Positions 5,939 to 13,504 of a stretch of 64,000 bases of DNA are shown piece after piece (position 1 is the first letter of the stretch; each line of letters opens with the position of its first letter). The notes below the pieces were generated by a model, which made no database searches, had not been told where the DNA came from, and saw only the letters and a program-made list of their open reading frames with translations. Position numbers and translations under genes: made by a program. This DNA is from Lacrimispora saccharolytica (GTDB lineage Bacteria > Bacillota > Clostridia > Lachnospirales > Lachnospiraceae): assembly GCA_016899975.1 (NCBI GenBank), contig JACJJN010000010.1, positions 1-64,000 of the forward strand. The letters are read 5' to 3'.

Positions 5939-7947
5939 TATTTCTCTATTTCCACCACTGCCACATCATACGGCTTCATGATGCGTCCGCTTTCCAGCTT
6001 CTCGCCGGTGAGCAGATCGACGCTTCCCGCAAACAGTTCCGGCAGTGCAAGATCCTCTCCCTGGAAATTCATAATAAAGTAGAATTTTGTGGTGTCATTC
6101 TCACGGACAGCGACTTCCAGATCGGTTTTTTCTCCGATCACAGGAGCCACGCCCGCTCCCTGAACCGCCTGCTCCATCACGCGATCCAGCGAAGCTTCGT
6201 CCAGATTTGCGCCTACATAGTAGACCGTACCTTTTCCATAGGAATTCTTCGTCACAACCGGCAGGCCCGCATAGAAATTGCTGGTATACTCCGCGATCAC
6301 CTCAGCGCCTTCCGTATGCATCAGATCGCACAGCAGACGGCAGGTACCGGTAGTTCCATCCTGGAAGCGGACGGTATTCTCCTGTTCCGGAGCCAGGGCG
6401 TCAATCTCTTCCACCCATACGCCAGCCATACTGCGCAGCGGTCCCGGGTATCCGCCCAGATATACGTTGTCGGACTGTCCGACGATTCCACTCATAAAGG
6501 TTGTGATCAAAGTACCTCCGGCCTTTACAAACGCTTCCAGCGCCTCTGCCACACCTTCCTTTACCATATACAGAACCGGAGCCACGATTACCTGATATTT
6601 GCTGAAATCCCCGTCCGTCGGGATCATGTCCACAGAGTAATTTTTCTTGTACAGACTGCGGTAATACTGATGGATCTGATCCACATACATCAGATCTTTG
6701 TTCGGTCCGCTGGTGTATTCCAGCGCCCAGTAGTTGTCCCAGTCAAAGATCACACCGATCCGGGAATCCGGCATGGAACCAAGGATCGTATCTCCCAGCT
6801 GCTCCAGTTCATGACCAAGCTGGGCAACCTCGCGGAAAACTCTCGTATTCTCTGTTCCCGCATGGGCGATCACTGCTCCATGGAACTTCTCACAGGCTCC
6901 CACGGAACGGCGCAGCTGGAAGAACTGGATCGTATCCGCGCCGTGCGCCATCGTCTGATAACTCTGTGCCCGCATCTGTCCCGGCTTTTTCAGAGAGTTG
7001 TACGGCTGCCAGTTCTGCTGGCTCGGCGTCTGCTCCATCAGCATGAACGGCTCGTTTTTCAGGCCGCGCATCAGGTCATGGCACATAGCGGTTCCGCTCC
7101 ACGGCGTATCGTAGCTTGGATAATTGTCCCAGGAAACGATATCCATCTCTTTGCCCCATTTGAAATAATCCAGTCCTTTATAGGTTCCCATCAGGTTGGT
7201 GGTAATCGGTGTATCCGGATCGTATTTGCGGATGATATCCCGCTCCATCTTGAAGTTCTCCAGAATGCTGTCGGAATTAAACCGGCGGTAATCGATGGAA
7301 ATTCCGGCAAACGCAGTCTTATCCTCGCCGATTCCTTCACTGAGGGCATTGGGAAGAACGATCTCGTCCCAGTCGTAGATCGTATGGCCCCAGAATTCCA
7401 GATTCCATGCCTTGTTCAGTTCTTCGATGGTGTGATATTTCTTTCTCAGCCATACGCGGAAGGCTTTCTCACAGTTTTCACAGTAGCACTCTCCGCCGTA
7501 CTCATTGTTCACATGCCAGCAGGAAACCTTGCCTGTCTTTCCATACCGTTCCGCCAGTTTTTCCACCAGGGCGGCTGCATATTTCTGGTAAACCGGGCTG
7601 TTGGGGCAGGCGTTGTGCCTCTGTCCGAATTTGTGATGCCGGCCTTCATAATCCGTACGCGCAACCACCGGATACCGTTTCACCAGCCATGCCGGAAGAG
7701 CTGCTGTGGAAGTAGCCATCACGATGTCATAATTTTCCTTCTCCAGCATCTCCACGATCTCATCCAGCTCACGGAAATCGTACTGCTCCTCAGACGGCTG
7801 GATCTTCGCCCAGGAAAATACATTGATGGTTGCACTGTTGATCCCTGCGTCACGGAACATCCGCATGTCTTCCTCCCATACCTCTCTCGGCCACTGGTTG
7901 GGATTGTAATCTCCTCCATACAGGATCCTCTTGAATGGTTTTTTCAT
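5938..7947 (-). CDS. GH42 beta-galactosidase
   Basis: A 669-residue glycoside hydrolase family 42 enzyme that hydrolyses terminal beta-galactosides in the cytoplasm. The acid/base Glu149 lies in HVNNEYGG and the nucleophile Glu305 in LMEQTPS. Cys114, Cys154, Cys156 and Cys159 form the usual zinc cluster. The start chosen is ATG 7947 (MKKPFKRILYGGDYNP), the conserved GH42 N-terminus, with GAGG upstream. The frame stays open to 8049, but that extension is basic and low-complexity and overlaps the regulatory palindrome. It is a single-gene unit divergent from an AraC regulator, so sugar-inducible control is likely. Confidence 0.93.
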   Translation of the reverse strand: MKKPFKRILYGGDYNPNQWPREVWEEDMRMFRDAGINSATINVFSWAKIQPSEEQYDFRELDEIVEMLEKENYDIVMATSTAALPAWLVKRYPVVARTDYEGRHHKFGQRHNACPNSPVYQKYAAALVEKLAERYGKTGKVSCWHVNNEYGGECYCENCEKAFRVWLRKKYHTIEELNKAWNLEFWGHTIYDWDEIVLPNALSEGIGEDKTAFAGISIDYRRFNSDSILENFKMERDIIRKYDPDTPITTNLMGTYKGLDYFKWGKEMDIVSWDNYPSYDTPWSGTAMCHDLMRGLKNEPFMLMEQTPSQQNWQPYNSLKKPGQMRAQSYQTMAHGADTIQFFQLRRSVGACEKFHGAVIAHAGTENTRVFREVAQLGHELEQLGDTILGSMPDSRIGVIFDWDNYWALEYTSGPNKDLMYVDQIHQYYRSLYKKNYSVDMIPTDGDFSKYQVIVAPVLYMVKEGVAEALEAFVKAGGTLITTFMSGIVGQSDNVYLGGYPGPLRSMAGVWVEEIDALAPEQENTVRFQDGTTGTCRLLCDLMHTEGAEVIAEYTSNFYAGLPVVTKNSYGKGTVYYVGANLDEASLDRVMEQAVQGAGVAPVIGEKTDLEVAVRENDTTKFYFIMNFQGEDLALPELFAGSVDLLTGEKLESGRIMKPYDVAVVEIEK

Positions 7948-8033
7948 TTTACTGTGTCCTCTCTTTCCGGCAGTCTGTCTGCGTCTCCGGGTTTCCGTTT
8001 CCCCGGAAGCAAAAACAAAACTGCTCCCTTTCT

Positions 8034-8061
8034 GTGACCGTTCAGTCAACTGAACGGTTAC
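8034..8061. repeat. Dispersed GTAAC-GTTCAG palindrome, copy 1 (bga leader)
   Basis: GTGACCGTTCAG-TCAA-CTGAACGGTTAC, 12-bp arms with one mismatch. It lies about 10 bp downstream of the predicted beta-galactosidase transcription start. Related palindromes occur at 11621, 13251, 28671 and 50125. Confidence 0.7.
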
Positions 8062-8077
8062 CCTTTCTGATAATTTG

Positions 8078-8093
8078 ATTATACTACCGGTAG
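8078..8093 (-). promoter_or_regulatory. Beta-galactosidase -10 box and CTACCGGTAG operator candidate
   Basis: On the minus strand TATAAT occupies 8083-8078. The expected -35 position carries only a weak TACATT, as in activator-dependent promoters. The perfect 10-bp palindrome CTACCGGTAG (8084-8093) fills the spacer just upstream of the -10 box. It is a candidate binding site for a regulator in the AraC-bga interval. Confidence 0.45.
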
Positions 8094-8178
8094 ACAGAGA
8101 AATGTATAAGATGTTAAACTAAATAATATAAGATTTTGAAACTATCCTGTCACAGAACACAGAAAGCGAGGTATCTGC

Positions 8179-8985
8179 ATGGCAATCTATTTCGGACTCT
8201 CTCCCTTTGATCTTCCCCTCACCCTGGAAAGTATTGGAAATCACTGGGCCCAGGAGACCATCTCCCGTCCGGAGGGCTATCCTCTGTACCACTGGCTCCA
8301 GACCGAACAGGGCAGCGGCACCATAGAGATCGGCACTTCCGTCTTTTCCCTGAAACCCGGCGAAGGGATCCTGATCGCTCCTGATATTCCTCACCTTTAT
8401 TACCGGACCGGCAAACTCTGGACAACTTCCTTTGCTACTTTCACCGGCACCCTGCGGCAGGAAATCCCCAAGATCACCGGCAGTGCTCCCTTCACCCTGG
8501 TATCTGCCGCTGAAGGCCAGAAATACAGCCGCTGGGTCAGCAAGATCATCCAGGCCCACGAACACCGCCAGCTGGACGCCGCGGAACTTTCCGGACAGTG
8601 CTATGCCTTCCTGATGAGCTTCGTCTACGGCAAACAGAGCCGGGAACTGGCGGACCAGCCCCTTTATCAGAAATACGTCCTTCCGGTAATAAAAGAAATC
8701 GAAACAAATTACAGCCAGCCGCTGACCGTCACCGGCCTGTGCAACCAGGTCTATGTCACACCCCAGTATCTCTCCCGGCTGTTCAAACGTTTCCTTGGCA
8801 GCTCTGTCTATACTTATCTGATGAACTACCGCATCCAAAAGGCAAAAGAGCTGCTGATGAACCGCCCGGAGACAGAGATCCAGCACATTGCCCACCAGGT
8901 GGGCTTTCAGGACGCCAGCCACTTTATCTCCGTCTTCCGGACTGCCACCGGATATACTCCGCTGGAATTCCGGAAATTGCATTAG
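8179..8985 (+). CDS. AraC family regulator of the beta-galactosidase
   Basis: A 268-residue protein with an N-terminal cupin-like sugar-sensing domain (about residues 20-150). The C-terminal AraC double helix-turn-helix follows (about residues 170-268), including VTPQYLSRLFKRFLG and the second-helix signature QVGFQDASHFISVFRTATG. The start follows GCGAGG. It is divergent from the GH42 gene across 231 bp, which strongly suggests it activates that gene in response to a galactoside. It converges with the ABC ATPase gene, overlapping by 4 nt at the stops with no terminator between them. Confidence 0.9.
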   Translation: MAIYFGLSPFDLPLTLESIGNHWAQETISRPEGYPLYHWLQTEQGSGTIEIGTSVFSLKPGEGILIAPDIPHLYYRTGKLWTTSFATFTGTLRQEIPKITGSAPFTLVSAAEGQKYSRWVSKIIQAHEHRQLDAAELSGQCYAFLMSFVYGKQSRELADQPLYQKYVLPVIKEIETNYSQPLTVTGLCNQVYVTPQYLSRLFKRFLGSSVYTYLMNYRIQKAKELLMNRPETEIQHIAHQVGFQDASHFISVFRTATGYTPLEFRKLH

Positions 8986-9638
8986 AGCGGCAGACGGACG
9001 ATCTGCCCCATCTGCTCTGCCTCTTCCATGCTGTGGGTCACAAGGATCACCGTTTTTCCTTCACACAGTTTCCTGGTATAAGCCATGGTCCGCTCCCGGC
9101 TCTCCTGGTCCAGTCCCTGAAAAGGTTCATCCAGAAACAGGACCTCCCACCGGGCGTACAGCGCCCGGAGCAGCGCGACTCTCTGCCGCATGCCGCCGGA
9201 CATTTCCCTGACTGGCTGTCTCTCACATCCGCCCAGTCCCAGCTCCTGCATGCCGCGGCTGATCTCTTCCCAGCTCCCTTTGTCTTTCTCCCAGAGCTTT
9301 TTCTTCCTGACCATACGGATATTGGCAAAAGCGCTCAGGTTTTCACAGAGTCTCGGCTCCTGAAATACCGCGCTGATCCTCTTTGTCTCCAGCCCTGTCA
9401 CCGTTCCCCGGTCAGGGGTCTCCAGTCCCATCAGGATCCGAAGGAGCGTCGTCTTTCCCGCGCCGGAGGGCGCCATCAGGCAGGTGGTTCTTCCGGCCGG
9501 AAACGTTAGGGACAAATCCCGGAATACCACATGTTCCCCGTAAGCCTTTGTCAGATTTTCTATCACGACAGGCGTTTCATTTCCTGCCGGAAATCCTTTC
9601 TGTTTCTTTTCCCCCTCATGGATGTTCTGTTTTGTCAT
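8982..9638 (-). CDS. ABC transporter ATPase (nitrate/sulfonate/NMT1 type)
   Basis: A 218-residue nucleotide-binding subunit. Walker A is APSGAGKTT (56-64), the signature SGGMRQR begins at 147, and Walker B LFLDEP is at 167-172, followed by a switch histidine in VTHSME. The short length and sequence fit the SsuB/TauB/ThiZ group, which powers uptake of small organic anions or vitamins. It starts 4 nt after the permease stop codon, so the three importer genes form one operon. The substrate cannot be read from this subunit. Confidence 0.9.
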   Translation of the reverse strand: MTKQNIHEGEKKQKGFPAGNETPVVIENLTKAYGEHVVFRDLSLTFPAGRTTCLMAPSGAGKTTLLRILMGLETPDRGTVTGLETKRISAVFQEPRLCENLSAFANIRMVRKKKLWEKDKGSWEEISRGMQELGLGGCERQPVREMSGGMRQRVALLRALYARWEVLFLDEPFQGLDQESRERTMAYTRKLCEGKTVILVTHSMEEAEQMGQIVRLPL

Positions 9639-9642
9639 TGTC

Positions 9643-10410
9643 TCACCTCATTCTTTCCAAAAGGGATACGCCGCGGTCGATCAGATACAGAAAAAGCTTC
9701 TCAAAGGCAAAACTCAGCAGTACGATCACGATCGTCCACGCGAACAGATCCGGCGTGTTCAGATACACCTTCGCCTGATACAGCTGTTCCCCAATGGAAT
9801 TATCTGGAATGCCGATGACCTCCGCAGCCACCCCCGCCTTCCAGCAAAGCCCAAGCCCCACCGAACATCCGGTGCGGAAATACGGAAGGATCTGCGGCAG
9901 ATACAGATATCTCAGGCGCACCGGCCGTGAAAGATCAAAAACATCCGCCATCTCCATCAGCTTCCGGTCCAACTGCTTTTCTCCATCCAGGACATTGGTG
10001 TAAATGATCGGGAATACCATCAGAAAGGAGATCACCACAGACAGGTTTCTCGACGGCACCCAAATGAGTACAAGGATGACAAAGGATGCTACCGGTATCG
10101 CCTTGATCGTGAGAACAAACGGCCGGAGAAATTCCTCCACCCGGCGGAATTTTACGGCAAAACCGGCTCCCGCCACGCCCCCCGCTGCCGCAAAAAGAAA
10201 GCCTCCTGTGATCCGCACCACAGAAAACAGCACGCTGCTCCAGAATTCCCCTGTGGGAAGCAGAGTCAAAAGACGCCGGAAAACAGCGGCAGGAGATACC
10301 AGCAGTATCTCCTGTCCAATCCACATGCTGACCAGCTGCCAGATGATCAGCCAGGCAGCCACAGCCCATATTTTTATTTTATTCTTCCGATTCGATGTAG
10401 TAGAAGTCAT
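9643..10410 (-). CDS. ABC transporter permease (SsuC/TauC type)
   Basis: A 255-residue inner-membrane subunit with about six hydrophobic helices. It has the family EAA-type loop near LMEMADVFDLSRPVRLRYLYLP, which docks onto the ATPase. The start ATG at 10410 lies inside the 3' end of the binding-protein gene (32-nt overlap), with GGAGGG 13 nt upstream and AGGAG directly adjacent. The overlap implies coupled translation. Partner genes are the binding lipoprotein upstream and the ATPase downstream. Confidence 0.88.
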   Translation of the reverse strand: MTSTTSNRKNKIKIWAVAAWLIIWQLVSMWIGQEILLVSPAAVFRRLLTLLPTGEFWSSVLFSVVRITGGFLFAAAGGVAGAGFAVKFRRVEEFLRPFVLTIKAIPVASFVILVLIWVPSRNLSVVISFLMVFPIIYTNVLDGEKQLDRKLMEMADVFDLSRPVRLRYLYLPQILPYFRTGCSVGLGLCWKAGVAAEVIGIPDNSIGEQLYQAKVYLNTPDLFAWTIVIVLLSFAFEKLFLYLIDRGVSLLERMR

Positions 10411-11521
10411 CTCCTGGCAATGTCCCTCCTATGGATTGCGGATTCTGTTCGTTCAATACAGACAGATAACCGGAAAGTTTCTCTTTCATCTCTTCCCCGG
10501 CAAGGTAGACGATATTGCACTCCGGCAGCGCTTTCAGCGCCACTTCCTCCGTAACGATCTCATAATTGCCCACCAGCTTTGCGGCTTCCTCTGTATTTCC
10601 ATTGACATATTCCACCGACTCCTGGTAATGTTTCAGGAAGTTTTCCACCGCTTCCGGGTGCTCCTGTGCAAATTCCGTGCGCACCACGGTAGCGCCGGTG
10701 ATCATCGTACTCTTTTCTTCACCGTCTGCCTGTACCTTTTCCCATTCCTCCGTCAGATCAAGGGCAACGCGAAGGGAAGGATTCTTGGTCTGCGCGGTGG
10801 TCACAAACGGCTGAGGAAGCATGGCGATCCCGGAGCTGTCTGCTGTGATCGCAGCCACACATTCGGAATGTTCACTCTTCCACTCGATCGTCACGTCCGT
10901 TCCCGGTACAAGTCCATTCTGTTCCAGTACATAATTCAGCGCATACTCCGGTGTGGAGCCTTTTCCGCTGGCATAGATGGTCTTTCCTTTCAGATCCGCA
11001 GGGGACTGCACGGTATCGCCGTTCTCAACAAGATACAGAACGCCCAGCGTATTGACCGTAAGCACCTGAACAGCGCCGTCCATATTGTTGTACAGAATAC
11101 TTGCAAGGTTTGCCGGCACAGCCGCGATATCCACATTGCCCTGGGCGATCTGCGGCGTCACTTCGTCGGGAGACGCCACAATCTGAAAGGTATAATTTTC
11201 ATCGGTGACCGCCTGCTGGTCCACATCATCCATGAATTTCACCATGCCCATCGCCGTAGGACCCTTGAGCGCGGCAATCCGAACCTCCACCGGCTCCGAT
11301 GACTCCGGTTCGCTTTCCGAAACCGCCTGGCCGTCTGATTCAGAGTCCGTCTTCGCCTGGCTGCCCGATTCCGAAATCGCCTGACTCTCAGTGTTTGATG
11401 CGGAACTTCCGGACACGGAAGATTCCCCGCCGCCGGAGCATCCCATAAGCGCGGATGCCGCCAATAATGCCGCCATCAACAGCGCAGACCATCTGCCGCC
11501 TGACTTTTTCCATTGTTTCAT
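10379..11521 (-). CDS. ABC transporter substrate-binding lipoprotein (NMT1/SsuA-like)
   Basis: A 380-residue lipoprotein. The signal peptide ends in a lipobox ALMGC, with Cys28 the lipidation site. A Ser/Glu/Gln-rich tether of about 60 residues follows, then a periplasmic-binding fold of the NMT1/SsuA type starting near VEVRIAALKGPTAMGM. It captures the ligand outside the membrane for the SsuC/SsuB-type subunits encoded next. A strong site ACAGGAGG precedes the ATG. The gene lies 132 nt behind the hydrogenase gene with no terminator seen between them, so read-through is possible. Ligand unknown. Confidence 0.87.
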   Translation of the reverse strand: MKQWKKSGGRWSALLMAALLAASALMGCSGGGESSVSGSSASNTESQAISESGSQAKTDSESDGQAVSESEPESSEPVEVRIAALKGPTAMGMVKFMDDVDQQAVTDENYTFQIVASPDEVTPQIAQGNVDIAAVPANLASILYNNMDGAVQVLTVNTLGVLYLVENGDTVQSPADLKGKTIYASGKGSTPEYALNYVLEQNGLVPGTDVTIEWKSEHSECVAAITADSSGIAMLPQPFVTTAQTKNPSLRVALDLTEEWEKVQADGEEKSTMITGATVVRTEFAQEHPEAVENFLKHYQESVEYVNGNTEEAAKLVGNYEIVTEEVALKALPECNIVYLAGEEMKEKLSGYLSVLNEQNPQSIGGTLPGDDFYYIESEE

Positions 11522-11620
11522 TTTTCACTATCCTCCTGTTGTACGTTTTTTCTGTCCTGAAAAATTTTTCGGTGTCCCTGTCCAGTCTTTTGCCGGTTGC
11601 TGTTCACGGCTGCATCGTCA

Positions 11621-11648
11621 GTAACAGTTCAGCTGGCTGAACGATTGC
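11621..11648. repeat. Dispersed palindrome, copy 2 (hydrogenase/ABC gap)
   Basis: GTAACAGTTCAG-CTGG-CTGAACGATTGC; the arms match in 9 of 12 positions. It sits 5 nt beyond the hydrogenase stop and 100 nt before the binding-protein start. Confidence 0.6.
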
Positions 11649-11653
11649 CACCG

Positions 11654-13177
11654 TTAGTCTACCAGCTTGTCCAGTTCCTTGACATGTTCGGTCTCACTGG
11701 AAACCTTATGATTTGCCTGAGCCGCGTATTTGTTGACCGCCGCCTGAGACTTTTTGATCGGCTGCATGGTTCCTGCGCCTGCCACACATCCGCCCGGGCA
11801 TGCCATGCCTTCCAGCAGATAACCGTTGTATTTTCCTGCTTTCGCCATCGTCAGCAGCTTCCGGCACTCCCGAAGCCCCTCCGCGTTGGCAATCTTCACC
11901 TCACGGTCTGGATATCTCTGGTGGATCACATCCTCCACGGATTTTGCCACACCGCCGGCAACGGCAAAGTTCCGTCCATCCACAGAAGCATCATTGACGC
12001 CGTTGGGATCTTCTTCGATAGCTTCCAGATCCAGCTGACGCGCCTCAAAAATACCCGTCATTTCCTCAAAGGTCAGGACAAAATCCACTTCACTGCGGAC
12101 ATCGTTGCGCATCGCTTCCAGCTTTTTCGCCGCACACGGTCCGATAAAGACCACTTTCGCATTGGGATTGTGGTGCTTGATCAGGCGCGCAGTCAGCGTC
12201 ATCGGAGTCAATGCCATGGAAATACAGTTGGCGTAATCCGGGAACAGCTTTTTCGCCATGGATGACCATGCCGGGCAGCAGGACGTTGCCATAAAAGGCA
12301 GATGCTCCGGAACTTCCTCCAGAAAATCGTTTGCCTCCTGGGTCGCGCACAGATCCGCTCCGATCGCCACCTCAAAGACATCGGCAAATCCCAGCTCCCT
12401 CATCGCCGCACGTAGCTTTCCGGGCGTTACCTTCGGTCCGAACTGTCCGACAAACGCCGGCGCCAGCGCTGCATATACCCGCTCTCCCGAACGGATCGCG
12501 CGGATGACCTGGAAAATCTGTGACTTGTCTGAAATCGCGCCGAACGGACAGTTGACCAGACACTGGCCGCAGGAAACACAGCGGTCGTAATCGATGTCCG
12601 CTTTTCCGTTTTCATCGGAATGGATCGCGTCCATACCACAGGCAGCCGCACAGGGGCGTTCCTGCACGATGATGGCATTGTAACCACATACCTCCGCACA
12701 TTTTCCGCATTTGATACATTTTTCCGGATCAATGTAGGAACGTCCGTTGGTCCGGTCCAGCGTCACCGCATTCTTCGGACAGACTTCCACACAGGGATGC
12801 GCCAGACAACCCTGACATCCGTCCGTCACAAACACCCGCTTCTCCGCACAGGCATTGCACGCAAACTTGATCACATTGATCAGCGGCGGCGTATAATAGG
12901 TTTCCGTCTGATCCGCCAGTTCAATGTTGTCCGACAGCGGCGCGTGTTCACCGGCGCCTCTGCACGGCAGTCCCATCGCCAGACGAAGACGTTCTCCTAC
13001 GATCGCCCGCTCCAGAAAAACGTCATTTCGAAAGTTTCCGATTTCTCCCGGAATAATCTCGTAGGGAAGCTCCTCGATCCTTTTTCCCACATAACCGTCT
13101 GTCTCGTACGCCATCCGGGCAATCTCTGTAAAAATAGAATGGCGGATTCCCTGAATTCTCGTCTCTACTCCTCTCAC
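11654..13177 (-). CDS. [FeFe] hydrogenase, monomeric, ferredoxin-domain type (group B-like)
   Basis: A 507-residue enzyme for reversible proton reduction. Many Cys motifs in residues 107-210 can hold several 4Fe-4S clusters, including CIKCGKCAEVC and CVSCGQCLVNC. The H-cluster signatures are L1 TSCCPAW (298-304, with both the proton-relay and ligand cysteines), L2 GPCAAKKLEA (346-355) and L3 EGMACPGGC (456-464). The GPC form of L2, rather than MPC, and the TSCCPAW form fit the poorly studied group B. The start is GTG, supported by AGCAGGAGGTAGACAA. A promoter at 13290-13318 and a palindrome in the leader precede it. HydEFG maturases are not in the window. Confidence 0.9.
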   Translation of the reverse strand: MRGVETRIQGIRHSIFTEIARMAYETDGYVGKRIEELPYEIIPGEIGNFRNDVFLERAIVGERLRLAMGLPCRGAGEHAPLSDNIELADQTETYYTPPLINVIKFACNACAEKRVFVTDGCQGCLAHPCVEVCPKNAVTLDRTNGRSYIDPEKCIKCGKCAEVCGYNAIIVQERPCAAACGMDAIHSDENGKADIDYDRCVSCGQCLVNCPFGAISDKSQIFQVIRAIRSGERVYAALAPAFVGQFGPKVTPGKLRAAMRELGFADVFEVAIGADLCATQEANDFLEEVPEHLPFMATSCCPAWSSMAKKLFPDYANCISMALTPMTLTARLIKHHNPNAKVVFIGPCAAKKLEAMRNDVRSEVDFVLTFEEMTGIFEARQLDLEAIEEDPNGVNDASVDGRNFAVAGGVAKSVEDVIHQRYPDREVKIANAEGLRECRKLLTMAKAGKYNGYLLEGMACPGGCVAGAGTMQPIKKSQAAVNKYAAQANHKVSSETEHVKELDKLVD

Positions 13178-13250
13178 TTGTCTACCTCCTGCTTTCTCAT
13201 TGATTTATTGTAAAAATCCTTCACAATCTTCCTGCACCTGTGAATATTTT

Positions 13251-13278
13251 GTAACAGCTCAGTCAGTTGAACTGTTAC
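13251..13278. repeat. Dispersed palindrome, copy 3 (hydrogenase leader)
   Basis: GTAACAGCTCAG-TCAG-TTGAACTGTTAC, two mismatches. It begins about 5 bp downstream of the predicted hydrogenase transcription start, where a repressor operator or a 5' mRNA hairpin would act. Confidence 0.65.
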
Positions 13279-13289
13279 AATCTTTTTTC

Positions 13290-13318
13290 ATTATACACAA
13301 ATTTGTATGAAATTACAA
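13290..13318 (-). promoter_or_regulatory. Sigma-A promoter of the hydrogenase
   Basis: Minus strand TTGTAA (13318-13313), a 17-bp spacer and TATAAT (13295-13290). The 327-bp gap 13178-13504 otherwise holds the palindrome (13251-13278) and the ppdK terminator (13426-13466); I see no further gene in it. Confidence 0.75.
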
Positions 13319-13425
13319 CCTGGCAGGAAGTACACAAAGTGAAACAAAATGATAACAAATTTCAACGACAGATCTGCCGGTATGATTTTTTATCTATGAG
13401 ATTGTCCGGAGAAGTTTTCCAAAAA

Positions 13426-13466
13426 AAATGCCTTATCTCCGGCATTCTGTCGGAGATAAGGCATTT
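13426..13466 (-). terminator. ppdK terminator
   Basis: A perfect 16-bp stem (13426-13441 with 13451-13466) and a 9-nt loop. On the minus strand it is followed by a run of T residues, directly downstream of the ppdK stop. Confidence 0.92.
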
Positions 13467-13504
13467 CTTATCTTTGAACAATATAAATTTTATTCAGCGA
13501 TTGC

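Noticed and set aside
6316-8037. 573-residue open frame opposite the GH42 gene
   Set aside because: Antisense to an intact enzyme with catalytic residues in place; no independent start signal.
7948-8049. N-terminal extension of the beta-galactosidase
   Set aside because: The 34 extra residues are basic and low-complexity, overlap the leader palindrome, and come before the conserved GH42 start MKKPFKRI with its own ribosome site.
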